A stretch of DNA of 64,000 bases from JAAZNO01 sp964508025 (GCA_964508025.1 CAZDSF010000004.1:1-64000), one strand, 5' to 3'; shown: positions 7,525 to 17,571, counted from the stretch's first letter. Notes: generated from the letters alone by a model not told the origin. Numbers and translations are program-made.

Positions 7525-9591
7525 TTACTTTGCAGAGGACGTGCCCTCCCATTCTCCCCCGCACGCGGACGAGAGAGCCGATGGTGCAGGGCACCGGTAT
7601 TGACCTACTGGGTGGGCGAGAAAAGCTGGTTTACCATGCTCAAGACCTGTCAAGGTTGGCGTAGAACCAGCGGCAGGAAGACCTGGGACAACCACAGCAA
7701 TAGCCCATCCATCCTCATCTCGGCTGTCGCCTAGATAAGTGGCGTATGCCAGAGCATCACCGCCTAAGCTCACCTTGACCACAAACGCATCACTCGAACC
7801 GAGCAGTGCGCTCCCGATAACTCCTGGTGTGACAGGGAAATCAAACGATGTCGTCATTCCAGTAACATAGGCTGCCCCGTTGCCATCTGTCGCAATATCC
7901 TGGGGTTCGTCATGTCCTGCGCCCCCCAGGAAAGCTGAATAATCCAGCGCGCTACCAGCTGGAACCAGCTTGGCTACAAATCCATCGCCATAACCGCCAT
8001 TCAGGGTGGTATCAAAGGCACCGTCTGTGACAGGAAAGGCTGCGGATTGCGTGAAGCCGGTGACGTAAGCTGCCCCAAGCGCGTCCACAGCAATACCGGT
8101 ACCAAAATCCTGGCTACTCCCCCCCCCCAGAAAGGTCGCATAAGTCAAAGCGGCCCCATTCGCAGCTAGTTTTACCACAAAGGCATCACGATCACCATTA
8201 TGCACAACATCAAAGGCTCCCATTGTGGTGGGAAAATCGGTGGAATAGGTTTGCCCCGTGATAAAGACCGCGTTGTCGCTACTCACTGCGATGCTAGTGC
8301 CCTGATCAGAGCCCGTCCCGCCCACGAACGTAGCATAAACCAGAGCGTTTCCATTGGGAGACAATTTGGCGCCAAAAGCATCCTTTCCACCGTTGTGGGT
8401 GGTATCAAACGCTCCTGGCGTAACGGGAAAGTTAGTGGATTCAGTGAGGCCAGTGACATAAGCCGCTCCCGTCGAATCTATCGCGATTGCTCAACCCTCA
8501 TCCAGAGTATTCCCGCCGAGGTAAGTTGCGTAGGCTAGCGCGTTGCCGTCCGGCGTAACCTTGACCACAAAACCATCATAGTAGCCGTTAGCCACAATAT
8601 CGAAAGCCCCTGGCGTAGTGGGGAAGTTGGAGGAATTGGTGTAACCCGTCACATAGGCTGCCCCACTTTCATCCACCGCAATGTCAACACCCACGTCCCA
8701 GCTGCTTCCGCCTAGGAAGGTGCTATAAGGCAATTGGGATGGATTGCTTTGACCTTGAGGAGCAAATGCAGGGGTGATTTGAGTGGACGAGGCGACAATA
8801 GGACACGTAATGTCAAATTTCGCAACATCCACGGCTGAAATCGCAGGCCAGATCTTCGGCATAGCGTCCGCAACTACTGGCAGTGGTAGGATGTAGTCGC
8901 CGATCACTGTGCTAAGACGTACCTCCCCGGCTCCAGTGAATTCCGCAGCCTCCGCGCCTTCGATGTGCAATTGCACCTGGCCTAAATCCGCGCCAGGGTG
9001 GATATGCACGCGCTGCACCCATTGCCCATTCTCGCTAGTCACTTCCAGGTCAATGCCAGGGTACAAATCCACATAGCGCACGCCGCTCCACACCGGCACA
9101 TCGGGTCGCCACCCGTCGGGGTCGTTGCCGAGGAAGTAGGAGACGGTGGTTTCCAACGGGGCAAAGGGTTCCAGGCGGGCGTGGGGATTGGCGTTGGGGA
9201 AACTCAGGCGCAGGTTGATGCCCTGGCGATTTTCGCTTGCGGATGGCGCTTCCGGGTCGAAGGGGAATTCCAGTCGCCGCCCGCGCGTTCTGCTCTCTGG
9301 CGCGGGCGGCTCCATCAGCGTGATCCAGAGCGCGTCCTCGGCGAGCCAAATTGTCCCATTGCCGCCGCGCACCTGAAAGCGCGCACCATCAGCGAATTGC
9401 CCGACATTCTTGATGAACATCACCGGAGAATTGCGCAGAGTTGCATTCACGTCCACGTTTGCGGTAACCGGCGCAGCAGAGAGCGCTGTTATATCCTCTT
9501 CAGGTAGTGCGGCCGCCAGCGGGCGTCCCACTCCTGGCATAAGCAGGGCCAACAACAACATCACATTGAGCCATAGTGTGCGAGCTTTCAT
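7525..9591 (-). pseudogene. Secreted SBBP beta-propeller repeat protein with an in-frame TGA
   Basis: From ATG at 9591 the protein has a signal peptide (LWLNVMLLLALLMPGVG), then an N-terminal domain common to SBBP proteins (MFIKNVGQFADGARFQV onward). SBBP repeats of the form AYVTGYTNSSNFPTTPGAFD, about 50 residues each, follow. The frame is interrupted by TGA at 8491-8493 after TLDEG. The following codons (AIAIDSTGAAYVTG) continue the repeat in the same frame to 7525, giving 688 residues in total. A sister repeat reads DEDGWAIA, so TGG to TGA at a Trp codon is the simplest explanation. The last 40 residues are unrelated low-complexity sequence, so the 3' end is probably also rearranged. The gene looks less GC-rich from 7600 to 8900 than its neighbours, suggesting transfer. 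Confidence 0.8.
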
Positions 9592-9610
9592 CCTGTAGTC
9601 CTTCTACTAG

Positions 9611-12600
9611 CTAAAGTTGATTGTTACCAAACACATACTTATGTTGCTCACAAATCCCCGCCCAGGTCTCTTTTCGATACCCAAAGCGCAGCACCGTGTA
9701 CCCCGCATCCATCAGGCAGTCCGTGATCTGCACGTCCTTCGCCTGCACGTCTGGTTGGTCATGGTCGGGGCCGTCAATATACACGGCCACCCGCGTCGCG
9801 GTGTAGAGGAAGTCCGGGCGGGTGTGACAGGCCGCCACTACCACTTGCGCCTCATCCGGCAAGCGCAGGTTGCGCTCCTCCAGGAACGCCAACCAGGCAC
9901 GCTCCAGGCTGCTTTCGCAGAGCGCCTGAAGACGGCGCAGGTGCCCGGCGCGGCTTTCCCCCGTGGGGCTGGCCTGTACTACGCTGTATTTCAAGATCAG
10001 CAATAGATCACGGATGGCCTGCCGGTCGAGCCGACTATGATCCGGCTGATTGGCGTAGCTCATCAGGCAGTCGTAGCACGCCGCCTCGCAATCCTCCTGC
10101 GCCCCTGGCGCGTGGTGCAAATCGGCCCCGGTCTCCGGGTCGAAGTGGCATAAGGCCAATGCCTCGCGCGCCACGGCGGGCCAGGCTGCCGGGTCTTCCA
10201 CCAACTGCCGCAGCACGCCCGCGCCGCCCTCAGCAGCTTCGTAGAACAGTAACATATGCCGATGCTCGGCATCGGGCAGCGGCTCAGCGGCGAGTTCGTT
10301 ATCCTCCAATTGGTAGCGCACCTGGATGGCGTTCTTGAGTGCCGGTTGCAACGAGGCCATCACTTCCAGGGAGAGCGCCTCGGTCGGTTCGAGCAAGAGA
10401 CAGTTGCGGCGATCCTCCACAAAGGGAATCACCCGTTCGGTCCGCGGGCTGAGTGGGTCTTCGGGGTCGCTTTCCACCGCGTCTTGATTAGCGGCCCAGT
10501 AGCCATTCTCCACATCCAGAATGAAACCGTATTCCTCTTTGTTCTTGCGCCGCCGCCAGCCCAGATTGATACGCCACAGCGTTGCAGCATCGCCGTAAGT
10601 AAGCCGGAAGGTGACATGGTGACTTGGTGATGGGGTGGGGGGGGGCGGGGGGGCCGGGGCCCCGCCCCGACAAGGTGAAGAGGTGAATCTGTCACCTTGT
10701 CACCAGCGCCACCTTGTCCCCGTATCACCCCGTCACCTTGCCACCTTGTCACCCCATCACCTATCACTACTTCCGCTGTTATACACCCGGACCGATCCCC
10801 GCGTTGGGCAAAGCGCACGCCCGTCTTGAGATCATACCCCATCCGCGTCCGCTCTTCCTCATCGCTGTTGATGCGGTCACGGCGCTTGGTAACGACATTC
10901 TGCATCCTAAAGAGCCCCGTCAATGGCAGGCCCAGGGCGCGTTCACAATAGACACAGCACTCTGGCCCTGGATCGTCGCCATCTAGCGGATGTAAGTGGC
11001 CGCAATGCGGACAGAACTTAGCCCGGGTGGTGAGCACCTCCTCGCTATCTACAGGCAGGATCACCTTGTTGATCAGGTAGCGCGAGCCTTCGTGATAGAC
11101 AATGCTGCGCGGCCCGAACTCCGCAATCGCCAGGAAGCGCGGGCGCGAGAGAAACTCGTCGCGTTCTTTGCGCCGTTTGCGCCCCGGAATGTAGGCGGAA
11201 AGCGGCAGACGCGGGAAATTGTAACCCGGCAGGAAACCCTCGCTGGCAAAGTAGCGATAGCTGTAGAAATCGGATTGCGTCGCTCGTTGGAGGTCCTCGC
11301 CGGTGAGCAATTCCATCTGCGCCTCAGCTTCGGCGCGCAACCGCTTGGCGAGCTGCTTGTCTTGCGGGCTGCGCGAAATATCCTGGATGATGCCATGCTG
11401 TACCGCGCGTTGCTGCCAGGCGGCGCGATACAGGGCGCGCCAGCGCTCGCAAGCCTGGTCGAAGTCTTGCGCTACCTGGTCGAGCGTCTGCTGCAGCCAG
11501 TTGTCATGATACCAGGCTGCCTGCTGCAAGTCCTCCGCCAATGTGACAAAGATGCGGCCCAGGCGGCGCGCAGCCCGCTGCCGGGCATGTGGATCCTGAA
11601 GGTCGTGTTGCACTGAGGGCAGTAGCGTCAACGGCGGCGTTCCCTCTGTCAGCGTCAGGTCGAGCAGGTCTTTCAGCGAATGCCCCAAGGATAACCCAGC
11701 CTCTGCCAACCACACGGCATGGACGTGCGCGCGCACCAGGTCTTCGTTCGCCAACTCCAGGCGCGGCGGCGTCACTGCTCCGGCCACCATGCGCTCTGGC
11801 CGTTTGAAGAAATACTGGTCGTGCGGACTGCCGGTGGTGCAATAGGTGAACACCAGCGCCGGTTGTCCGCTCCGCCCAGCGCGTCCACTGCGCTGCGCGT
11901 AGTTCGCCGGCGTGGGCGGCACGTTGCGCAGGTTCACGGCATTGAGCTGCGAGATGTCCACGCCCAGTTCCATGGTGGGAGAGCAGTACAGCACCGGCAA
12001 ATCGGCGTTGCGGAAACGCTCCTCGCGCTCCAAACGCTCTTCGTAGGGTACCTGGGCCGTGTGCTCGCGCGCCTCAATGCCCTGAAGTTCAGCGGCCACA
12101 TCCCGGTAGAAGGTGGTAAAGAAGGCATTGCTCCGCCCGCCCTGGCTGGATTGGCGCGGCGAGCGGATAGGGTCATAGAAAGGCGTGCCGTCGCCCGCGC
12201 ACCAGAGCAACGCCGAAGCCGGCACTTGATAGCCCGTCGCGTGGGGATCAAGTTTGCTTTCCACTACCTGCTGGGTCAGACTGGCGACTTCCAGCACACG
12301 CAACAGGTCGGAGATGACCTGCCCGGCATCGGCCTGGCTGAGTTTTTCGGCCAGCGCCGGAAAGGCGCCCTGGCGGCGCAGATACATCCCGAAGCCGCCG
12401 CGCGGCGAGAGATACAAGTTGCCGCCGTAATCGCCGCGTTGCGCCGCGCGCGGGAACACGATTTTGGCATGTTCCAATACCTCGTTTTCGTCAATCGCCC
12501 ACGGCTCGATCAGGTACTGGCTGCTCTGCTGCTGGATGCGTTCTTGATGCGCCGGATCGAGATAATCCACTTTGAGCGCCAGTTCCCGGCGCAGATAGTC

Positions 12601-14940
12601 CAGCAGCGTCTTGGCAATGTGGAACCGCTGCTCGGGCGTGGCCGTCGCCAGCGCCGGGTGCAGGGCCGACCATTCTGCTTCCGCCGCGCACAGGGCGTCT
12701 AGTGATTGATACCGAATACTCAGCAGTCCACACTGCTCCAGGTTCGGCGCCGTGACACGCCAGCCGCGTCGCAGATCCCGGTAGAGGCGATAAGCCAGCA
12801 CTTCCCGCAGCGCCCGCTCGGTGTCATCGCGGGCTTTGAATTTGACCTCCGGGTTCACGGCGTAATACGCCAGGGGCAACCCCAAGGCTACAAACACACG
12901 CCCGGCCAGCCGGTCATGGGTTAACCCCTCCGGGCCGGCCGCTATCACCGCGCGATGCAGAGCCGCGCGCAGCAAGCCCACTTCCACAAAGTCATTGAAG
13001 TGCCCGGCTTGCAACGAGGCATCCTGGCGGTTGTCGGTGAAACTGAGCAGTTTCCGCGCCTTACGCTCCAACGCCTCGTCGCGACGCAGCGCTCGCAGCG
13101 CGGAGAGACTCAGAATTGTGGTGGCCGTGCTCCGCCCCTCAGAGGAAAGTTCCGCCAGTTTGCCGAAGTCCGAACGCTCCCGCCCGCCGTAGGCTACACC
13201 GCAATGCAGGCAAAAGCGGAACGGCGCCTGGAGGAAGTGACATTCCAACCCCGTCGCCACGCTCTCACCCGCTGGGTTGACCGTGACCGGCGTCGGCAAG
13301 CGGCGTTTGAGGTGGCTCTTGACCTTGAGCGTCCCATCGGGACGGATATCCAACCAGTCTTCGGGGAGCCGCGCCAGCACCGCCTCCGGATCCTCCGGCC
13401 AGGGGGCCGCTGGGTTGAGATATAGAAAGCCGCTTTCACTATCCTCCTCACCACTCTGATCACCCAGGTCGCGGGGGATGTAACCGGTCGCACCGCTGTC
13501 GGGAGCGGGTTGCTGACGCACCACATAGTAAGGTTGGCCGCATTCCCGGCAGAAAGCCAGCGGCAATAGCACCCGCGTCCGGTCGCCCGGTACATACTGC
13601 TGGCCGCGCGTGGTGATGTAGCGGTTATCGGGCGATTCCAAGGAGGCGTAGACTGTGTCCCCACGGCTGATGAACTGGTGCAAACGGAAGGCAAAGGCCG
13701 GGAAGCCCGTTTCGGGGTTTTCGGCGGCATACCCGCCTAACAACGTGGCAGCGATCGCTGCGGCACACCGTGCTTCGGGTTGCCGGGTAAGCGCCGCCAA
13801 TTCCTGCGCCGCGCCTGTCTCGCCGGTGATGCTGCGGGGTTGCGCCCGCCGCAGGCGTCCGCTCTCCGGCTCGGTGGTCAGGCCAAAGACGGATTCGATC
13901 CAACTTGCCAATGGTTGCTGCACGAAATCCGCAAAGTTCTTCGAGGGCTGAGCAGCGGAATCTGCAACTTGGGCGGTCAGCGCCGCTCGATAAGTCGGAT
14001 CTTGGAAGTCGCGCTCCGGCGTGACCCGGCGTAACGTCTCGCCGATCACCCGTTCCGGTTTGACCACTGCCCCAAACAGGCGGCTGGCGACCTCGGCGAT
14101 AGTCTGCTGCTGTTCACTGAAGGTCCCGCCCGCTGCCAGCGTTGCCGAGGTGCCGATACACTGCAAAGCTGCATTCTCACTCACGTCCCGCACCCGCCGT
14201 ACCAGAAGCGCCACGTCCGCGCCTTGACGCCCCCGATAGGTGTGTAATTCGTCCAATACCACATAACTCAGCCCCCGCAACCCGGCCACTATGTTCTGCT
14301 CGTGCGGGCGGGTGAGGAGTAATTCCAGCATCACATAGTTAGTCAACAGGATGTCCGGCGGGTTGACGATGATGTCTTGCTTTTCGGCATCGGATTCCTG
14401 CCCGGTATAGCGCCGAAACGTCACCGGCGGCTGACCCTGGGGGAAGCCCTGCCCGAGGAATTTCTCCAGCTCGTTCAACTGACTGTTCGCCAGTGCATTC
14501 ATCGGATAGACAATCACGGCGCGGATGCCCTTGCCGCTGCCACGGCGTAGCACGGCATCCACAATGGGGATAATGTAAGCCAGGCTCTTGCCCGAACCCG
14601 TGCCAGTGGTGAGCACATAGTTGTCGCCGGTTTGCGCGGCCTGGATGGCTTCAAGTTGGTGCCGGTGGAGGTGCAAGGGGCGGGCTATTTGGCCCGGCGT
14701 CTTCAGTTGAAAGATCTCCCGACACAGTGGGTGTAGTGTTCCATCCTGCACGAGCGCTGCTATCCCTGCGCCTGGTGCGAAGGCCGGGTTGAGTTGAATC
14801 AGGGGTTCGGGCCACAACAACCCGGCTTCCAATTCCGTGGTAACAGCAGTGGCAATCCGGGGATCGCTAATGTGGATGAAACTCTGAATGTAAGCGGCGT
14901 AATCCTCAACCAGGCGTTGCCGTAGCGCAAAGACATCCAT
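9611..14940 (-). CDS. Giant DUF1998 helicase (DruE / DrmA-DrmB-like), frameshifted at a G-rich array
   Basis: The conceptual product is about 1,775 residues. The N-terminal helicase core has TGTGSGKS (112-119), DELH (230-233) and a C-terminal helicase domain with a NYAQRSGRAGRSGQP motif. Next come Zn-binding cysteines (CPHCGHLHP...CCVYCERAL) and a DUF1998 region with GDAATLWRINLGWRRRKNKE, EAAEGGAGVLRQL and CEAACYDCL, ending in a nuclease-like segment. The frame set by the ATG at 14940 runs into a translated octamer array and stops at 10429. The DUF1998 region resumes in another frame, open across 10600-10513 and on to 9611. The shift therefore lies in the array, most likely in the G/C runs at 10632-10668. 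Proteins of this size and layout include Druantia DruE; a fused DISARM DrmA-DrmB is an alternative. Two of two in-frame array units have lost TGA. Confidence 0.75.
10610..10762. repeat. Inverted octamer array with G/C homopolymers inside the DUF1998 helicase gene
   Basis: Left-arm GGTGANNN units, a G9 run and GC-only tract (10632-10668), centre GGTGAATCTGTCACC (10682-10696, the same centre as at 443-457), then right-arm TCACC units to 10762. In-frame units at 10717-10719 (TCC) and 10741-10743 (CCA) no longer encode TGA. Out-of-frame units at 10692, 10700, 10725, 10733, 10749 and 10757 do. Confidence 0.88.
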
Positions 14941-14970
14941 GTGTGACTCCTTGGCTCAGGTTATACAACA

Positions 14971-15005
14971 AAACCCCACCGATGCATTTGACACCGGCGG
15001 GGTTT
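14971..15005 (-). terminator. Hairpin with U-run, minus strand, immediately upstream of the helicase
   Basis: On the minus strand the arms AAACCCCGCCG and CGGTGGGGTTT pair (one G-U) and are followed by TGTTGT, so the arm itself ends in a T run. It could end a transcript from the small gene at 15297-15452, or act as an attenuator in the helicase leader. Confidence 0.5.
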
Positions 15006-15071
15006 GCTGCTACACTATTCCCCATCAGGGCGGTGTCGCGCCTTGAAACCCTTTCCTCACAAAGGAAAGAT

Positions 15072-15104
15072 AGCCCCGCGATCTGATCCGTTGCGGGGCT
15101 TTTT
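15072..15104 (+). terminator. Rho-independent terminator, plus strand
   Basis: AGCCCCGC (15072-15079) and GCGGGGCT (15093-15100) form a perfect 8-bp stem followed by TTTT. No plus-strand protein gene ends here, so it may terminate a short non-coding RNA starting within about 100 bp upstream. Confidence 0.65.
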
Positions 15105-15296
15105 GTTGCCTCTCGAACGCTCTCAGTTTAGCATGATTTGCGGAATCGGGCAACTTAGGATCGGGCAGGGCATTCATACAGGCTGCCATCCCCTGGCAGA
15201 TCAGCGATTTCAGCGTGGAGCAGTATCGGACGTCGTTGCCGGTCTTGCACGTGCAGATTCAGACCTACGCTCGTATGATATGATACGACAATGCCA

Positions 15297-15452
15297 CTAG
15301 ATCTTGTTGCCCTTTTCGCCTCGTGCTTGCGCGAACAGCCGGGACATTGACCAACAGGCGTCCAGGGTATAGGCGCGCGTTTCTTCAGAAAGGCTATTCA
15401 AGTAGATAGCCAGGGCTTCGATTTCTGGATCCACTTCCGTTGAGAAAATCAT
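15297..15452 (-). CDS. Small hypothetical protein (51 residues)
   Basis: ATG at 15452, stop TAG at 15297-15299. The product starts MIFSTEVDPEIEALAIYLNS and is helical and charged, with no membrane segment. No domain is recognised; the beginning vaguely resembles the N-terminal helices of short phage or integrase-like proteins, which is not enough for a call. There is no clear ribosome binding site. It is kept because codon use looks coding and nothing else occupies the interval. Confidence 0.35.
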   Translation of the reverse strand: MIFSTEVDPEIEALAIYLNSLSEETRAYTLDACWSMSRLFAQARGEKGNKI

Positions 15453-15528
15453 AGTAGTTACGCGGTTGACTTAAAACCGGCACAGCTGGGTTACAATAGC
15501 GATATCTTTACAACTCAAGGAGATCTTG

Positions 15529-15828
15529 ATGCTGACTCGCTTGTATCCCAGTACACGCCCATTGTACCAGCGCGTGATGCAAGTCTTGGCCCGTTTGAAC
15601 GTGGATACAGTCTGCACGCCCACGCAACTGGCATTAATCGGATTGTACCTCGCCGGGTTGATCTTGCTGGATGTCAATCAAACTAACACTCGGATCACAC
15701 AATATCTGCCGGCGCGGTGTTATGATGCGCTCAATTGGCTGTTACGGGTGATGCCGTTTTCCAGTCGCGTCCTGCTGGCTTGCTGCGCCCAGTGGGTGCA
15801 GCGGCGCGGGCTTCTGCGCTCCCTGTGA
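15529..15828 (+). pseudogene. Transposase N-terminal remnant
   Basis: 99 residues from ATG at 15529 (a TTG at 15526 is an alternative), with AAGGAG at 15517-15522. The sequence (TQLALIGLYLAGLILLDVNQ, LPARCYDALNWLLRVMP) resembles the N-terminal region of DDE transposases found in Chloroflexota insertion sequences. The catalytic DDE core is missing: the frame ends at 15828 and the downstream sequence does not continue the family. It is interpreted as a truncated insertion sequence; the family assignment is uncertain. Confidence 0.5.
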
Positions 15829-16238
15829 AGCTCGTGGTGCAAAGCGCTTGCTTCGTCAACGGGGTGACCGCGCCAACCCCGGACGAAATCCTTGTTTGCG
15901 CTTCAGAGGTGCTGTGCGAGGCGTAGCGTGATCTCGGTCAGTGACTTGCTACGAAAGCCAGTGCTTGTGTCAAAGCGCCGCCATGGGCAGTAGCATTGAT
16001 CCTCAATCGCAATCGTATTGTTGCCACACGCCGCACGAGCATTGGCAGAACGAGCCCCACCTGCTAGATCCGAGATGACGAGATGACTGGCGGCTTGTCA
16101 ATAATCGAAAATGTGGTATAAGAAAGAAGTTAAAAGCTTAGGGACCAGTTGCGAGACAGCTGCCCCAAAACTCCGCGAAATAGGGGTAAATGGGTTTTGT
16201 TGTGTGCTTGCTCCTAACTGGGCACTTAATCTTTTCCT
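15829..16238. other. Gene-free stretch upstream of tRNA-Lys
   Basis: No coding or RNA gene is recognised here. It follows a transposase remnant and becomes more AT-rich towards the tRNA. It could be the decayed remainder of the insertion sequence, but no end repeats could be identified. Confidence 0.4.
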
Positions 16239-16311
16239 GGCCCGCTAGCTCAACTGGCAGAGCAGTTGACTCTTAATCAATTGGTTACAGGTTCGAGTCC
16301 TGTGCGGGTCA
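16239..16311 (+). tRNA. tRNA-Lys (anticodon CTT)
   Basis: 73 nt. The acceptor stem GGCCCGC pairs with GCGGGTC (one G-U). The D-stem is GCTC/GAGC. The anticodon stem GTTGA/TCAAT encloses the loop CTCTTAA with anticodon CTT, and the T-arm is ACAGG TTCGAGT CCTGT. The discriminator base is A and CCA is not encoded. A strong terminator follows 16 bp downstream. Confidence 0.95.
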
Positions 16312-16327
16312 TACGTGGTTAAGCCAG

Positions 16328-16358
16328 GCGCCCCATCTTGTAGGATGGGGCGCTTTTT
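16328..16358 (+). terminator. Rho-independent terminator of tRNA-Lys
   Basis: GCGCCCCATC (16328-16337), loop of six bases, GATGGGGCGC (16344-16353), then TTTTT: a perfect 10-bp stem and T-run directly after the tRNA. Confidence 0.9.
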
Positions 16359-16785
16359 GTTGGGTAATTCTGACCAGAAACTGCCAGTGCATTACCGATA
16401 GTGATAAGCAATACTGATTTTTGACGATTTTATAGATTGCTATACTGAATGGGTTCAGCCTGGTCAAGCGGCTTTTGGGCTTTGGGCCTCGCCTTATGAT
16501 TGGCGTCTTGAAGAGTATACCGCAAACTGCAGCAGGTAAACCGGGGCAATGGGCGTCAGCGGAAAGACCAGACAATAAGCCAGGTCGCAACCGCTGGCAA
16601 GCAGGCCGAGGATGGCCGTCCCACGATGGGAGGGCAGCAGCATAAGCGAAAAAAAAGCAGTCCTGCCAGGGCAACCGCTAGAGTGTATTCCAGGATTCAG
16701 TCTGTTTTATGAGTACATCGTAAATCGTTCAAGAAATGGATGGGGGTTACGCTGCGCGAGTACCGTCAGGATTCGGCCCATCTGT
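16359..16785. other. Gene-free stretch downstream of tRNA-Lys
   Basis: Comparatively AT-rich, with no recognisable gene. A minus-strand open frame spans most of it (to 16674) but runs back through the tRNA terminator and has no recognisable domain, so it was not called. tRNA 3' flanks are common integration points, but no duplicated tRNA 3' end was found within the window. Confidence 0.4.
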
Positions 16786-17556
16786 CTATGGGCTAGTTTT
16801 TGCGCCGATGTCCAGCACACCGAGCAAAATCGGTAATAGCCCCACCCCATTGCTGATGAAGTGCATGACCAGCCCGGCGGAACTGTTGTTCAGGTACAGG
16901 ACGGCGAAGGTCAGGCCGAGCGAGAGCGGCAGCAGGTTGAGCAAATCCCAATACTTGAAGCCGTGAAAGAGCGTCCACAGCAGGGCGTGGATGAGCAATG
17001 TCCCGCCGGCAAAGGCCAGTTGCTGGCGGGGCAGAATCAGTCCGCGCCACCAGAATTCCTCTCCCACCACGTTTATCACCAGAAGAAGCACCGAAAAGCA
17101 GAACAGGAACCAGTTGCCGCGCAACCCGCCGGTGGCAGCGTTGATGGTCTCTTGCGTCCAGACCGTTTGCGGGTTAACGAAGGCGGGTAGGTTGGCGGGC
17201 AACGTGATGATTCCCTGCCCAATCAGCCAACCAGTGAGCCGCGTCATCAGCAGGTAGAGCGCCATCTCGACGGCGAAAATCCCGGCCACAATCAGCAGGT
17301 CACGCAGTGAGAGTGGACGATAGTTGAAGCGCGCCATCAACGCCGACCAGGTGAACGGGTGGCCCTCCAGCCGGTAAGCCACAATCGCAGCGATCAGCAT
17401 CGCCAGCAAGGGCAGGCCCAGGCCGAGCGCGTAGGCGTAGTAGGGCAATATGCCACGCTGGATGAGAGCGGGCATCAGCAGGTAAAAGCCCGCCGCCAGC
17501 GCCAGCGCTGGGATGCCAAAATAGAGCAAGGAAAGCTTGAAGCTGATAGGTTTCAT
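16786..17556 (-). CDS. CPBP-family intramembrane metalloprotease
   Basis: 256 residues with about seven or eight membrane segments. The CPBP (Rce1/CAAX-like) signatures are present: NVVGEEFWWRGLIL supplies the Glu-Glu-x-x-x-Arg motif, FHGFKYW the second His motif, and the C-terminal MHFISNGVG the third. Family members act in the membrane as glutamate proteases on peptides or prenylated substrates; the substrate here is unknown. It is the last gene of a minus-strand cluster and follows an HExxH membrane protein by 15 bp, suggesting co-transcription. Confidence 0.8.
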   Translation of the reverse strand: MKPISFKLSLLYFGIPALALAAGFYLLMPALIQRGILPYYAYALGLGLPLLAMLIAAIVAYRLEGHPFTWSALMARFNYRPLSLRDLLIVAGIFAVEMALYLLMTRLTGWLIGQGIITLPANLPAFVNPQTVWTQETINAATGGLRGNWFLFCFSVLLLVINVVGEEFWWRGLILPRQQLAFAGGTLLIHALLWTLFHGFKYWDLLNLLPLSLGLTFAVLYLNNSSAGLVMHFISNGVGLLPILLGVLDIGAKTSP

Positions 17557-17571
17557 TGATCGCTGCCCGCC

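Larger units (their letters stand above)
14941..15296. other. Gene-free stretch with two hairpins
   Basis: Apart from the two hairpins listed separately, the stretch contains a smaller stem at about 15049-15069 (CTTTCCT/AGGAAAG). No coding region with credible similarity is visible on either strand. TATAAC just upstream of the helicase start may be a -10 element, but no convincing -35 was found. Confidence 0.5.

Noticed and set aside
7556..7590. Similarity of a 30-bp stretch (CGGACGAGAGAGCCGA core) to the 5' end of the DrmD-like gene at 5970-6003, suggesting a duplicated gene start
   Set aside because: The stretch looks like a common dispersed phrase (CTCCCCCGCACGCGG...) of GC-rich genomes, and no further similarity extends beyond about 30 bp, so coincidence or a minor dispersed repeat is likelier.
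15004..15300. Plus-strand open frame of 98 codons
   Set aside because: It reads through a strong terminator (15072-15104) and shows no domain.
16309..16674. Minus-strand open frame of 121 codons next to tRNA-Lys
   Set aside because: It starts in low-complexity sequence, ends inside the tRNA gene and its terminator, and resembles no family.
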